Of a DNA stretch of 6,422 nt, positions 1-6,422 are shown piece by piece; the first letter of the stretch is position 1, and the number at the start of each line of letters is the position of its first letter. Both the position numbers and the translations under genes were made by a program. The notes under the pieces were generated by a model that made no database searches, was not told where the DNA came from, and saw only the letters and a program-made list of their open reading frames with translations. The stretch comes from Pseudomonadota bacterium (GTDB taxonomy: Bacteria; Pseudomonadota; Alphaproteobacteria; Rhizobiales; Rhizobiaceae). Location of the stretch: positions 1-6,422 of the forward strand of contig JAEYTV010000638.1 in NCBI GenBank assembly GCA_023433855.1, read 5' to 3'.

Positions 1-762
1 ATAGAGCATATCGCCAGCAAGCTGGACATGGCCTATATTCGCGTTCGAGAGGTCGCGACCTTCTATACCCAGTTCCAGCTGAAGCCGGTGGGCACCCGCG
101 CTCACGTCCAGGTCTGCGGCACGACGCCGTGCATGCTGCGCGGGGCCGAGGACCTGATGAATGTCTGTCGCAGCAAGATCCACCACGATCCCCTGGAGCT
201 GAACGCGGACGGAACCTTGTCGTGGGAAGAGGTCGAATGTCAGGGCGCCTGCGTCAACGCGCCGATGGTGATCATCTTCAAGGATGCCTATGAAGACCTG
301 ACGCCGGAGCGGCTTGAGGAGATCATCGACAGCTTCGAGGCGGGAAGGGGCCATGAGATCAAGCCTGGTCCCCAGATCGATCGGCACTTCGCAGCACCTG
401 AGGGCGGACCCATGACCCTGCTCGAGGATGTGAAGCCGGTCCGTACCAATCTTGAGCCCAAGCGTGACGAGGACCTGGCGCCGGCGGCAAGCGTTCCCCC
501 GGCGGATGCGGGTCGGCCGAAGGATACCGCGCCCGAAACCGACCCGTCCATCAAGACACCCGCGACGGACAAGGAAGGCGCCAGGAAGCGCGTGAAGGCA
601 GCCGAAAAGCAGCCGTTGTCGGGGACCGCAAAAAGCAAGCCCGATCCGAAATCACCCGGAAGTGCGGGCGAAGGGGCACCGCCGGAGCCCGGCGCCGTAT
701 CGGGAGACTTGAAACCGAAGCGCTCGCGGCGCAAGACGACCACCGAAGGTGAACCCTCGTGA
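1..762 (+). CDS. nuoE: NADH-quinone oxidoreductase subunit E (NuoE, 24 kDa type), 5'-truncated, with long C-terminal tail
   Basis: NuoE is the small [2Fe-2S] (N1a) subunit of the NADH-oxidising module of complex I and sits beside NuoF on the cytoplasmic side. The frame is open from base 1 to the TGA at 760-762 (253 codons visible), so the true start lies upstream; the ATG at 28 is internal, because the preceding codons read as the conserved NuoE helix running into [10 protein letters not shown]. Cluster ligands are the Cys codons at 115-117 and 130-132 (CGTTPC) and at 238-240 and 250-252 (CQGAC), the usual NuoE spacing. The conserved fold ends near base 420. About 110 further residues rich in Pro, Ala, Lys, Asp and Glu follow, ending in a basic KPKRSRRK stretch; this tail looks disordered. 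Some other alphaproteobacterial NuoE proteins have a helix-hairpin-helix-like domain at their C-terminus; it is absent here, but a similar domain is encoded downstream at 2159-2860. Confidence 0.96.
   Translation: MEHIASKLDMAYIRVREVATFYTQFQLKPVGTRAHVQVCGTTPCMLRGAEDLMNVCRSKIHHDPLELNADGTLSWEEVECQGACVNAPMVIIFKDAYEDLTPERLEEIIDSFEAGRGHEIKPGPQIDRHFAAPEGGPMTLLEDVKPVRTNLEPKRDEDLAPAASVPPADAGRPKDTAPETDPSIKTPATDKEGARKRVKAAEKQPLSGTAKSKPDPKSPGSAGEGAPPEPGAVSGDLKPKRSRRKTTTEGEPS
747..752 (+). promoter_or_regulatory. Candidate ribosome binding site inside the nuoE 3' end
   Basis: AGGTGA matches the 3' part of the AAGGAGGTGA anti-16S consensus and lies 6 bases before the GTG at 759. It would serve the mini-ORF that overlaps the nuoE stop. 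It may be coincidental, because it is made of nuoE codons. Confidence 0.3.
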
Positions 763-845
763 CAGAGACCTCTTGCGGGGTTCCCCGGATTGGCCCCGCG
801 CTGCCGACCAGTAACCGAAGCAAATTCGACGGACTTGTGGAATAG
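759..845 (+). CDS. Candidate 28-codon mini-ORF bridging nuoE and nuoF (hypothetical)
   Basis: A GTG at 759 overlaps the nuoE TGA as GTGA and opens a 28-codon frame ([12 protein letters not shown]...) that closes at TAG 843-845, only three bases before the nuoF ATG. It has an AGGTGA Shine-Dalgarno candidate at good spacing and fills the otherwise non-coding 86-base spacer almost exactly. It is in the same frame as nuoF, so its TAG is also the stop that bounds nuoF upstream. The peptide matches no family I recognise and has no signal or membrane segment. It could be a small protein, a coupling peptide that delivers ribosomes to the weakly signalled nuoF start, or chance. Only the tiling supports it; codon content at this length is not decisive. 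Confidence 0.25.
   Translation: MTETSCGVPRIGPALPTSNRSKFDGLVE
775..799 (+). other. Possible stem-loop in the nuoE-nuoF spacer
   Basis: GCGGGG (775-780) can pair with CCCCGC (794-799) around a 13-base loop. No T-run follows, so it is not an intrinsic terminator. It could be an mRNA-stability or translation-pacing hairpin, or simply a by-product of GC-rich sequence. Confidence 0.25.
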
Positions 846-848
846 ATC

Positions 849-2153
849 ATGTTGAAAGATCAGGATCGCATCTTTACCAATATCTACGGCCTCAAGGACA
901 AGTCGCTGAAGGGGGCGATGAGCCGCGGGCACTGGGATGGGCCCAGCACCATCATCGAGAAGGGCAGGGACTGGATCATCAACGAGATGAAGGCGTCCGG
1001 TCTTCGCGGTCGTGGTGGCGCAGGCTTCCCGACCGGCCTCAAGTGGTCCTTCATGCCAAAGGAATCGGACGGGCGGCCGCATTACCTCGTCGTTAATGCC
1101 GACGAATCGGAGCCGGGCACCTGCAAGGACCGCGAGATCATGCGCCATGATCCGCATACGCTGATCGAAGGCTGCGTCATCGCCGGTTTCGCCATGGGCG
1201 CCCATACGGCCTATATCTACGTGCGCGGCGAATACATGCGCGAGCGCGAGGCGCTGCAGGCGGCAATCGACGAATGTTATGACGCCGGCCTGCTCGGCAG
1301 GAACAACAAGAACGGCTGGGACTTCGACATCTACGTCCATCACGGCGCCGGTGCGTATATCTGCGGCGAAGAAACGGCACTACTTGAAAGCCTCGAAGGC
1401 AAGAAGGGTCAGCCGCGTCTGAAGCCGCCATTCCCGGCCAACATGGGTCTGTACGGCTGCCCGACCACCGTCAACAACGTCGAATCAATCGCAGTTGCGC
1501 CGACCATCCTGCGCCACGGCGCCGGCTGGTTCTCGTCCATTGGCCGGCCAAACAATGTCGGCACGAAGCTTTTCATGATCTCGGGCCACGTGAACAAGCC
1601 CTGCACGGTCGAGGAGGCCATGGGCATCCCGTTCCGCGAACTGATCGACAAACATGCAGGCGGCATCCGGGGCGGCTGGGACAACCTTCTCGCCGTCATC
1701 CCTGGCGGAGCGTCCTGCCCGATCATCCGTGGCGAGGACATGGACGACGCGATCATGGACTTCGACGGCATGCGCGACAAGAAATCCTCCTTCGGCACGG
1801 CCGCTGTCATCGTCATGGACAAGTCGACCGACGTTATCAAGGCGATCGCGCGCCTGTCGCAGTTCTTCAAGCACGAGAGCTGTGGCCAGTGCACCCCCTG
1901 CCGCGAAGGTACTGGCTGGATGTGGCGGGTGATGGAACGAATGGTTAAGGGCAACGCCCAGAAGCGTGAGATCGACATGCTGTTCCAGGTGTCCAAGCAG
2001 ATCGAGGGACACACCATCTGTGCCCTTGGGGATGCCGCGGCATGGCCGGTTCAGGGGCTCATCCGCAATTTCCGTGCGGAAATCGAAGCAAGGATCGACC
2101 AATATACCCATAGGGCCATGGCGGACGGCGCCGTCATGGAAGCTGCGGAGTAA
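849..2153 (+). CDS. nuoF: NADH-quinone oxidoreductase subunit F (NuoF), NADH- and FMN-binding
   Basis: NuoF is the 51 kDa-type catalytic subunit of complex I. It oxidises NADH with FMN and passes electrons to the N3 [4Fe-4S] cluster in the peripheral arm. The 434-residue product has the glycine-rich nucleotide site [13 protein letters not shown] at residues 51-63, the FMN-site segment [10 protein letters not shown] at 82-91, and the second conserved loop [13 protein letters not shown] at 166-178. N3 ligands are Cys345, Cys348 and Cys351 (SCGQCTPC) with Cys391 (HTICALGD). Length and motifs are complete for the family. The ATG at 849 is the first possible start, because an in-frame TAG lies at 843-845. 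The Shine-Dalgarno signal is weak (TGGAA, about 838-842), so translation may depend on ribosomes arriving from upstream. The GGAG just before its stop probably serves the next gene. Confidence 0.98.
   Translation: MLKDQDRIFTNIYGLKDKSLKGAMSRGHWDGPSTIIEKGRDWIINEMKASGLRGRGGAGFPTGLKWSFMPKESDGRPHYLVVNADESEPGTCKDREIMRHDPHTLIEGCVIAGFAMGAHTAYIYVRGEYMREREALQAAIDECYDAGLLGRNNKNGWDFDIYVHHGAGAYICGEETALLESLEGKKGQPRLKPPFPANMGLYGCPTTVNNVESIAVAPTILRHGAGWFSSIGRPNNVGTKLFMISGHVNKPCTVEEAMGIPFRELIDKHAGGIRGGWDNLLAVIPGGASCPIIRGEDMDDAIMDFDGMRDKKSSFGTAAVIVMDKSTDVIKAIARLSQFFKHESCGQCTPCREGTGWMWRVMERMVKGNAQKREIDMLFQVSKQIEGHTICALGDAAAWPVQGLIRNFRAEIEARIDQYTHRAMADGAVMEAAE
2147..2150 (+). promoter_or_regulatory. Ribosome binding site for the accessory gene
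   Basis: GGAG sits within the last codons of nuoF, 8 bases before the GTG at 2159. It supports the GTG start and implies translational coupling with nuoF termination at 2151-2153. Confidence 0.6.
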
Positions 2154-2158
2154 GAACC

Positions 2159-2860
2159 GTGACCGAAGCAGGCAAGCAGTTCGAGGGGAAGGCGACCGAT
2201 CATCCGGCGCAGGATCCTGCGCGGCTGCGTGATCTGTCCGAAGTCATCGCGCTCAACCCGCTGTTTGCGCAATCGGCGGCGACCATGGCTGCGGCGGCGA
2301 CGATCGGTTTCAGCTTGGCGAACCAGATGGCGGGAATGTTCTTCGGCGCCCTTCAGGGCGTGATGGAGGCAACCAACCCACAGAAGGTGCCGAACTCGCC
2401 GCCCGAAACGGAGAGCGCGGCTGGCACCGGTTCGGCCACGGCACCCGCCGATGTCCCCGAGCTAAAAAAGGACCTGTCCGCACCAGAGCCTCTGGCTGTC
2501 GCGGTGAAGCCGAAGCCCAAGCTGCGCAAGAGCGGCGCCGAAGCGGTGATCAGCGGTGCGACAGCCGTGGGGACGGCAGCGGCCGCAAAACCGGCAGCGG
2601 TACTGCCGAGGCAACGAAGGACTGCCAAGCCTGGATCGAGCCGCAAGGTCGCTGCGGCAGCGGCGGAAGGCGATCTGAAGCGAATTTCGGGTATCGGACC
2701 GAAGCTGGAGGCGCGATTGAAGGCTCTAGGTGTCGCAGGCCTGGCAGATATTGCCGGCTGGCGTGACGCCGACGTTTCGCGCTTTGATGCGGAACTTGGT
2801 CTCGAGGGGCGTATCAAGCGCGACGACTGGGTCGGTCAGGCGAAAGCGCTGTTGAATTAA
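2159..2860 (+). CDS. Complex I operon accessory protein with C-terminal helix-hairpin-helix-like domain
   Basis: A 233-residue protein of unproven function lies between nuoF and nuoG, starting with GTG five bases after the nuoF stop. Three parts are visible. Residues 30-72 are a hydrophobic, Ala/Met/Phe-rich helical stretch (ALNPLFAQSAATMAAAATIG, then SLANQMAGMFFGALQG), faintly reminiscent of phasin-type amphipathic helices. Residues 75-170 are a low-complexity Pro/Ala/Lys/Ser linker. Residues 172-232 are a helix-hairpin-helix-like domain (DLKRISGIGPKLEARL...IAGW...GRIKRDDWVGQAKAL). From memory, the same kind of domain is fused to the C-terminus of NuoE in some Alphaproteobacteria and to ribosomal protein L21 in some rhizobia. 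Rhizobial genomes annotate such genes as hypothetical or NADH-ubiquinone dehydrogenase-like. No Cys or His cluster ligands are present, so it is not an electron-transfer subunit. A role in assembly or as a supernumerary subunit is inferred only from operon position and domain resemblance. Confidence 0.85.
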   Translation: MTEAGKQFEGKATDHPAQDPARLRDLSEVIALNPLFAQSAATMAAAATIGFSLANQMAGMFFGALQGVMEATNPQKVPNSPPETESAAGTGSATAPADVPELKKDLSAPEPLAVAVKPKPKLRKSGAEAVISGATAVGTAAAAKPAAVLPRQRRTAKPGSSRKVAAAAAEGDLKRISGIGPKLEARLKALGVAGLADIAGWRDADVSRFDAELGLEGRIKRDDWVGQAKALLN

Positions 2861-2916
2861 AGCATTTATGTTCCAATAGCTTGTGCGTTGGAGCTGAACT
2901 AAGGACGTAAGTGAAG
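2861..2916 (+). other. Short AT-richer gap before nuoG with possible hairpin
   Basis: This 56-base spacer is visibly richer in A and T than the surrounding genes. GTTCCAA (2870-2876) can pair with TTGGAGC (2888-2894), including one G-U pair, around an 11-base loop. No T-run follows. It may be an mRNA-processing or stability element; a weak internal promoter cannot be excluded, but no convincing -35/-10 pair is seen. Confidence 0.25.
2901..2905 (+). promoter_or_regulatory. Ribosome binding site for nuoG
   Basis: AAGGA lies 5 bases before the GTG at 2911 and 11 bases before the ATG at 2917. The spacing is compatible with either start and does not decide between them. Confidence 0.5.
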
Positions 2917-5010
2917 ATGGCAAAGCTGAAGGTAGACGGCAAGGAGATCGAGGTTCCGGATCATTTCACGCTGTTGCAGGCGTGTGAGGAAGCCGGCGCC
3001 GAGGTACCGCGCTTTTGTTTCCACGAGCGTCTTTCGGTGGCGGGCAATTGCCGCATGTGCCTGATCGAAGTGAAGGGGGGGCCGCCGAAGCCTGCAGCCT
3101 CCTGTGCCATGGGTGTCCGCGATATTCGCGGTGGTCCCAACGGCGAGCTTCCGGAAGTCTTTACCAACACGCCGATGGTCAAGAAGGCACGCGAAGGCGT
3201 GATGGAGTTCCTTCTCATCAACCATCCACTGGATTGCCCGATCTGCGACCAGGGCGGTGAGTGCGATCTCCAGGACCAGGCCATGGCGTTCGGCATGGAT
3301 TCTTCGCGCTACACCGAAAACAAGCGAGCCGTCGAAGACAAGTATATCGGCCCGCTCGTGAAGACCGTTATGAACCGGTGCATCCACTGCACACGCTGCG
3401 TCCGTTTCACGACGGAAGTTGGTGGCATTTCCGAACTGGGACTGATCGGCCGTGGTGAGGATGCCGAGATCACCACCTACCTTGAGCAGGCCATGACGTC
3501 CGAACTGCAGGGCAATGTCATCGACCTTTGCCCGGTCGGTGCTTTGACGTCGCGGCCCTTTGCGTTCACCGCCCGTCCCTGGGAGCTCGGTAAGACCGAA
3601 TCCATCGATGTGATGGATGCCGTCGGTTCAGCGATCCGCGTCGATACGCGCGGCCGCGAAGTGATGCGCATCATGCCGCGCGTCAACGAACAGGTCAATG
3701 AAGAGTGGATCTCCGACAAGACCCGCTTCATATGGGATGGCCTGAAGACCCAGCGCCTGGATCGCCCGTACGTTCGCAGGAATGGCCGGCTGCAGGCCGC
3801 GACCTGGAGTGAGGCCTTCGGGGCGATCAGGGCAGCCGTGTCGGCTACCTCCGCAGACAAGATCGGCGCCATCGCCGGCGACCTCGCCTCCGTGGAAGAA
3901 ATGTATGCGCTCAAGGAACTGGTCCGCTCGCTTGGCTCCGAAAACCTCGACTGTCGCCAGGACGGGACGGCGCTGGATCCCGCGCTCGGCCGCGCAAGCT
4001 ACATCTTCAACCCCACCATCGAAGGCATCGAACAGGCCGGTGCTCTCCTGCTTGTCGGCGCTAATCCCCGCCTTGAGGCTGCGGTTCTCAATGCGCGCAT
4101 CCGCAAGCGTTTCCGCCGTGGCAATTTCCCGATCGGCGTGATCGGCGAAGTCAGCGAACTGCGCTATGCCTATGATTATCTGGGCGCCGGCCCGGAGACG
4201 CTTTCCGACCTCGCTTCGGGAGCAAACAGTTTCGTTGACACGCTCCGCAACGCCAAAAACCCGATGATCATCATAGGTCAGGGCGCTCTTTCCCGTCCCG
4301 ATGGGGCTACGATCCTGGCGGCTGCCGCTCAGCTCGCCGGGTCCATCGGCGCCCTGACGGAAGAGTGGAACGGATTTGCAGTCCTCCATACCGCGGCAGC
4401 CCGGGTAGGGGGTCTCGACCTTGGCTTCGTGCCAGGTGCGAAGGGGGTCGGAGCGTCTCAGATGCTGGCCGGAATGGACGTTCTGTTCCTGCTCGGAGCA
4501 GACGAACTCGACTTCTCCCGCAAAGGTGCGAAGTTCACGGTCTACATCGGCAGCCACGGCGACAATGGCGCCCATTTCGCCGATGTCATCCTGCCGGGCG
4601 CTACCTATACGGAAAAGTCCGGAACCTGGGTCAACACCGAAGGGCGGGTCCAGATGGGCAATCGCGCCGGCTTCGCGCCGGGCGAGGCCCGCGAGGACTG
4701 GGCGATCCTGCGTGCACTTTCCGATGTGCTCGGCAAGAAGCTACCTTTTGATTCGCTCGCTCAGCTGCGTACCAGGCTCTACGAAGCTCACCCCCATTTC
4801 GCTGCGGTCGACGAGATCGCGGCTGGCTCTGTTGATGAAATTGCCGCGCTCGGGCAAAAAGCAGGCGACCAAAGGGGTGAATCGTCGAAGTCTGGGTTTG
4901 CGTCACCGGTCAAAGACTTCTATTTGACGAACCCGATCGCCCGCGCCTCGGCCGTCATGGCCGAATGCTCGGCACTGGCCCGCAACAATTTCCAGGCTGC
5001 GGCGGAGTAA
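2917..5010 (+). CDS. nuoG: NADH-quinone oxidoreductase subunit G (NuoG, 75 kDa type)
   Basis: NuoG is the large iron-sulfur subunit that carries electrons from NuoF towards NuoI in the peripheral arm. From the ATG at 2917 it is 697 residues. The N-terminal ferredoxin domain (about 1-80) has N1b ligands Cys34, Cys45, Cys48 and Cys63. The next segment has the His-Cys3 N5 site, His103, Cys107, Cys110 and Cys116 ([15 protein letters not shown]). The N4 site follows with Cys155, Cys158, Cys161 and Cys205 (CIHCTRC and DLCPVG). The rest is the molybdopterin-oxidoreductase-like fold, with no sign of cofactor use. The extra N7 cluster Cys motif of enterobacterial NuoG is missing, as in mitochondrial and alphaproteobacterial enzymes. 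The ATG start gives [15 protein letters not shown], the N-terminus I expect in rhizobial NuoG; a GTG at 2911 would add two residues. The gene ends one base before the first possible nuoH ATG. Confidence 0.97.
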   Translation: MAKLKVDGKEIEVPDHFTLLQACEEAGAEVPRFCFHERLSVAGNCRMCLIEVKGGPPKPAASCAMGVRDIRGGPNGELPEVFTNTPMVKKAREGVMEFLLINHPLDCPICDQGGECDLQDQAMAFGMDSSRYTENKRAVEDKYIGPLVKTVMNRCIHCTRCVRFTTEVGGISELGLIGRGEDAEITTYLEQAMTSELQGNVIDLCPVGALTSRPFAFTARPWELGKTESIDVMDAVGSAIRVDTRGREVMRIMPRVNEQVNEEWISDKTRFIWDGLKTQRLDRPYVRRNGRLQAATWSEAFGAIRAAVSATSADKIGAIAGDLASVEEMYALKELVRSLGSENLDCRQDGTALDPALGRASYIFNPTIEGIEQAGALLLVGANPRLEAAVLNARIRKRFRRGNFPIGVIGEVSELRYAYDYLGAGPETLSDLASGANSFVDTLRNAKNPMIIIGQGALSRPDGATILAAAAQLAGSIGALTEEWNGFAVLHTAAARVGGLDLGFVPGAKGVGASQMLAGMDVLFLLGADELDFSRKGAKFTVYIGSHGDNGAHFADVILPGATYTEKSGTWVNTEGRVQMGNRAGFAPGEAREDWAILRALSDVLGKKLPFDSLAQLRTRLYEAHPHFAAVDEIAAGSVDEIAALGQKAGDQRGESSKSGFASPVKDFYLTNPIARASAVMAECSALARNNFQAAAE
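5004..5007 (+). promoter_or_regulatory. Ribosome binding site for nuoH
   Basis: GGAG overlaps the last codons of nuoG. It lies 4 bases before the ATG at 5012 and 10 before the ATG at 5018; the longer spacing is the more usual and favours 5018. Confidence 0.5.
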
Positions 5011-5017
5011 CATGAAC

Positions 5018-6061
5018 ATGGATTCATTCTTTTCGACCTACGTCTGGCCGGCGCTCGTCATGATCGGGCAGTCGCTTCTGCTGCTCGTCTGTCTGCTGGT
5101 CTTCGTCGCCTATGTCCTTCTCGCTGACCGCAAGATCTGGGCCGCCGTTCAGTTGCGTCGCGGCCCGAACGTCGTCGGTCCCTTTGGACTGTTTCAGTCC
5201 TTTGCCGACCTTCTGAAATTCGTCTTCAAGGAACCGGTCATCCCGGCGGGTGCCAACAAGGGCGTTTTCCTTCTTGCGCCGCTCGTCTCGGTGACGCTTG
5301 CGCTTGCCACCTGGGCCGTCATCCCGCTCAATGAAAACTGGGCAATCGCCGACATCAACGTCGGCATCCTTTACGTCTTCGCCATTGCCTCGCTTGAGGT
5401 CTATGGCGTGATCATGGCCGGCTGGGCGTCGAACTCGAAATACGCTTTCCTGGGCGCGTTGCGGTCCGCTGCGCAGATGGTCTCCTACGAAGTATCGGTC
5501 GGTTTCGTCATCGTAACGGTCCTGTTGTGCGTCGGTGCGCTCAACCTCTCGGACTTGGTGTTTGCCCAGCGGGACGGGCTGGGCACGATGATGGGGCTGC
5601 CTGCGTCCTTCCTGGACTGGCACTTCATCCCGCTCTTCCCCATGTTCGTCGTCTTCTTCATATCCGGTCTTGCCGAAACCAACCGGCCGCCCTTCGATCT
5701 TCCGGAAGCGGAATCGGAGCTTGTGGCGGGTTACATGGTCGAATATTCGTCCGCTCCCTACATGATGCTGATGCTCGGCGAATATGCAGCGATCCTGCTC
5801 ATCTGCTCGCTCAGCACGATCCTGTTCCTGGGTGGCTGGCTTCCGCCGCTGGATGTGCCGGTTCTCAACTGGGTCCCGGGCGTGATCTGGTTCGTGCTGA
5901 AGGTGTCGCTGATTTTCTTTGGTTACGCCATGGTGAAGGCTTTCGTGCCCCGCTACCGATATGATCAGTTGATGCGGCTCGGCTGGAAGGTTTTCCTCCC
6001 GCTCTCCTTGATCATGGTCGTCGTAACCGCATTCGTGCTGAAGGTGATGGGATGGGCATGA
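5018..6061 (+). CDS. nuoH: NADH-quinone oxidoreductase subunit H (NuoH, ND1 type)
   Basis: NuoH is the membrane subunit homologous to mitochondrial ND1. It docks the peripheral arm, lines the quinone chamber and opens the proton path. From the ATG at 5018 the product has 347 residues, matching the rhizobial NuoH length I recall; the ATG at 5012 would add Met-Asn. About eight hydrophobic helices are visible, near residues 11-35, 83-104, 114-135, 158-178, 203-219, 247-272, 286-308 and 324-343. Family signatures are [12 protein letters not shown] with FADLLKF at 48-68, SLEVYG at 125-130, and the acidic cytoplasmic loop [19 protein letters not shown] at 220-238, which is important in quinone reduction and energy coupling. 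[14 protein letters not shown] at 311-324 is also conserved. The gene starts a few bases after nuoG, so coupled translation is likely. All key residues are intact. Confidence 0.97.
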   Translation: MDSFFSTYVWPALVMIGQSLLLLVCLLVFVAYVLLADRKIWAAVQLRRGPNVVGPFGLFQSFADLLKFVFKEPVIPAGANKGVFLLAPLVSVTLALATWAVIPLNENWAIADINVGILYVFAIASLEVYGVIMAGWASNSKYAFLGALRSAAQMVSYEVSVGFVIVTVLLCVGALNLSDLVFAQRDGLGTMMGLPASFLDWHFIPLFPMFVVFFISGLAETNRPPFDLPEAESELVAGYMVEYSSAPYMMLMLGEYAAILLICSLSTILFLGGWLPPLDVPVLNWVPGVIWFVLKVSLIFFGYAMVKAFVPRYRYDQLMRLGWKVFLPLSLIMVVVTAFVLKVMGWA

Positions 6062-6099
6062 TCGTGTCCGTCCTCGCCCGCGACGCTGCTGGAGAATAA
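6058..6099 (+). CDS. Candidate 13-codon mini-ORF between nuoH and nuoI (hypothetical)
   Basis: ATG at 6058 overlaps the nuoH TGA as ATGA and opens a 13-residue frame ([13 protein letters not shown]) ending with TAA at 6097-6099, three bases before the nuoI ATG. Its last two sense codons, GGA GAA, contain the nuoI ribosome binding site. It may let ribosomes that finish nuoH reinitiate and move to nuoI. A frame this short arises easily by chance. Confidence 0.15.
   Translation: MIVSVLARDAAGE
6091..6096 (+). promoter_or_regulatory. Ribosome binding site for nuoI
   Basis: GGAGAA lies 6 bases before the ATG at 6103 and fixes the nuoI start. Confidence 0.7.
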
Positions 6100-6102
6100 A
6101 AC

Positions 6103-6422
6103 ATGGCATCCATTGCCCAGACACTCAACTCGCTCTTCCTGAAGGAGTTCGTCGGCGCCTTCTTTCTGTCGATGCGTTACTTCTTCAAGCAGAAGGCGAC
6201 GATCAACTACCCCTTCGAAAAGATGTTGTACTCGCCCCGTTTCCGTGGCGAGCACGCGCTGCGCCGGTATCCGAATGGCGAGGAGCGTTGCATCGCCTGC
6301 AAGCTGTGCGAAGCGATTTGTCCGGCTCAGGCGATCACGATCGAAGCGGGCCCGCGCCGGAACGACGGGACCCGTCGCACGGTGCGTTACGACATCGACA
6401 TGGTCAAATGCATCTATTGCGG
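6103..6422 (+). CDS. nuoI: NADH-quinone oxidoreductase subunit I (NuoI, TYKY type), 3'-truncated
   Basis: NuoI is the ferredoxin-like subunit carrying clusters N6a and N6b, which pass electrons from NuoG to the terminal N2 cluster on NuoB. The window shows 106 codons plus two bases of a protein usually about 160 residues long; the frame is open at the end. The N-terminus ([20 protein letters not shown]) is the amphipathic helix that rests on the membrane. The first cluster motif [12 protein letters not shown] gives Cys63, Cys66, Cys69 and Cys73. The second begins with Cys103 and Cys106 (CIYC), and the window stops right after it. It lies 41 bases downstream of nuoH. Nothing is abnormal in the visible part; the truncation is due to the window edge. 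Confidence 0.97.
   Translation, partial: MASIAQTLNSLFLKEFVGAFFLSMRYFFKQKATINYPFEKMLYSPRFRGEHALRRYPNGEERCIACKLCEAICPAQAITIEAGPRRNDGTRRTVRYDIDMVKCIYC

Noticed and set aside
28..762. ATG at 28 as the start of nuoE
   Set aside because: The frame is open to the window edge and the codons before it read as conserved NuoE helix sequence. Starting here would remove part of the conserved fold, so the true start is upstream of the window.
775..799. Rho-independent terminator after nuoE
   Set aside because: The GC stem has no following T-run and sits inside an operon of functionally linked genes, so termination here is unlikely.
288..1343. 351-codon open frame on the - strand across the nuoE tail, spacer and nuoF start
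   Set aside because: It spans two well-supported sense genes and their gap, has no family resemblance, and is explained by GC-rich codon structure.
2852..2880. Sigma-70-like promoter before nuoG (TTGAAT, 17 bases, AATAGC)
   Set aside because: The -10 box matches the consensus at only three of six positions, and the -35 box lies in the end of the accessory gene. It is no better than expected in an AT-richer gap.
2911..2916. GTG at 2911 as the nuoG start
   Set aside because: It would add only Met-Lys, with a tight 5-base Shine-Dalgarno spacing; the ATG at 2917 gives the family-typical N-terminus. It is not excluded by the sequence.
3628..4575. 315-codon open frame on the - strand opposite nuoG
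   Set aside because: It is antisense to a conserved coding region, has no recognisable domain, and has no convincing start signal.
5024..6124. 366-codon open frame on the - strand opposite nuoH
   Set aside because: It is a full-length shadow of nuoH. Its product is dominated by Arg, Asp, Glu, His and Gln in low-complexity order with no recognisable domain, as expected from reading hydrophobic GC-rich codons backwards.

Overview
The window is an internal slice of an alphaproteobacterial respiratory complex I (NDH-1, nuo) operon. All genes lie on the + strand in the order nuoE (5' end cut off) - nuoF - accessory helix-hairpin-helix gene - nuoG - nuoH - nuoI (3' end cut off). The GC-rich coding style points to Rhizobiales, most likely Rhizobiaceae (Rhizobium/Agrobacterium/Ensifer type). 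Supporting signs are a 347-residue NuoH very like rhizobial NuoH as I remember it, a NuoG of the mitochondrial/alphaproteobacterial kind that lacks the N7 cluster ligands, and an extra gene between nuoF and nuoG. The genus is not resolved from this sequence alone.

Layout. Bases 1-762 hold the 3' part of nuoE: its [2Fe-2S] thioredoxin-like domain followed by a roughly 110-residue low-complexity tail. Bases 763-848 are a short spacer that may encode a 28-codon mini-ORF tiled exactly between nuoE and nuoF. NuoF (849-2153) carries the FMN/NADH site and the N3 cluster. A 233-residue accessory protein (2159-2860) follows, probably translationally coupled to nuoF; it has a hydrophobic N-terminal segment, a Pro/Ala/Lys linker and a C-terminal HhH-like domain. 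A 56-base AT-richer gap precedes nuoG (about 2917-5010), then come nuoH (about 5018-6061), a 41-base gap, and nuoI (6103 to the window end). No intergenic stretch exceeds 100 bases. I saw no tRNA, rRNA, insertion sequence, CRISPR array or convincing terminator.

How the genes work together. NuoE, NuoF and NuoG form the NADH-oxidising peripheral arm: hydride passes from NADH to FMN on NuoF, then electrons pass through N3 and the N1b/N4/N5 clusters of NuoG to NuoI (N6a/N6b). NuoH anchors the peripheral arm to the membrane and forms much of the quinone chamber and the first part of the proton path. The least ordinary parts are the accessory protein, which resembles a domain fused to the NuoE C-terminus in some other Alphaproteobacteria, the long NuoE tail lacking that domain, and two mini-ORFs that overlap the upstream stop codon and may carry ribosomes across the gaps. 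I did not find a clearly new system; this is mostly a conserved housekeeping operon with lineage-specific accessories.
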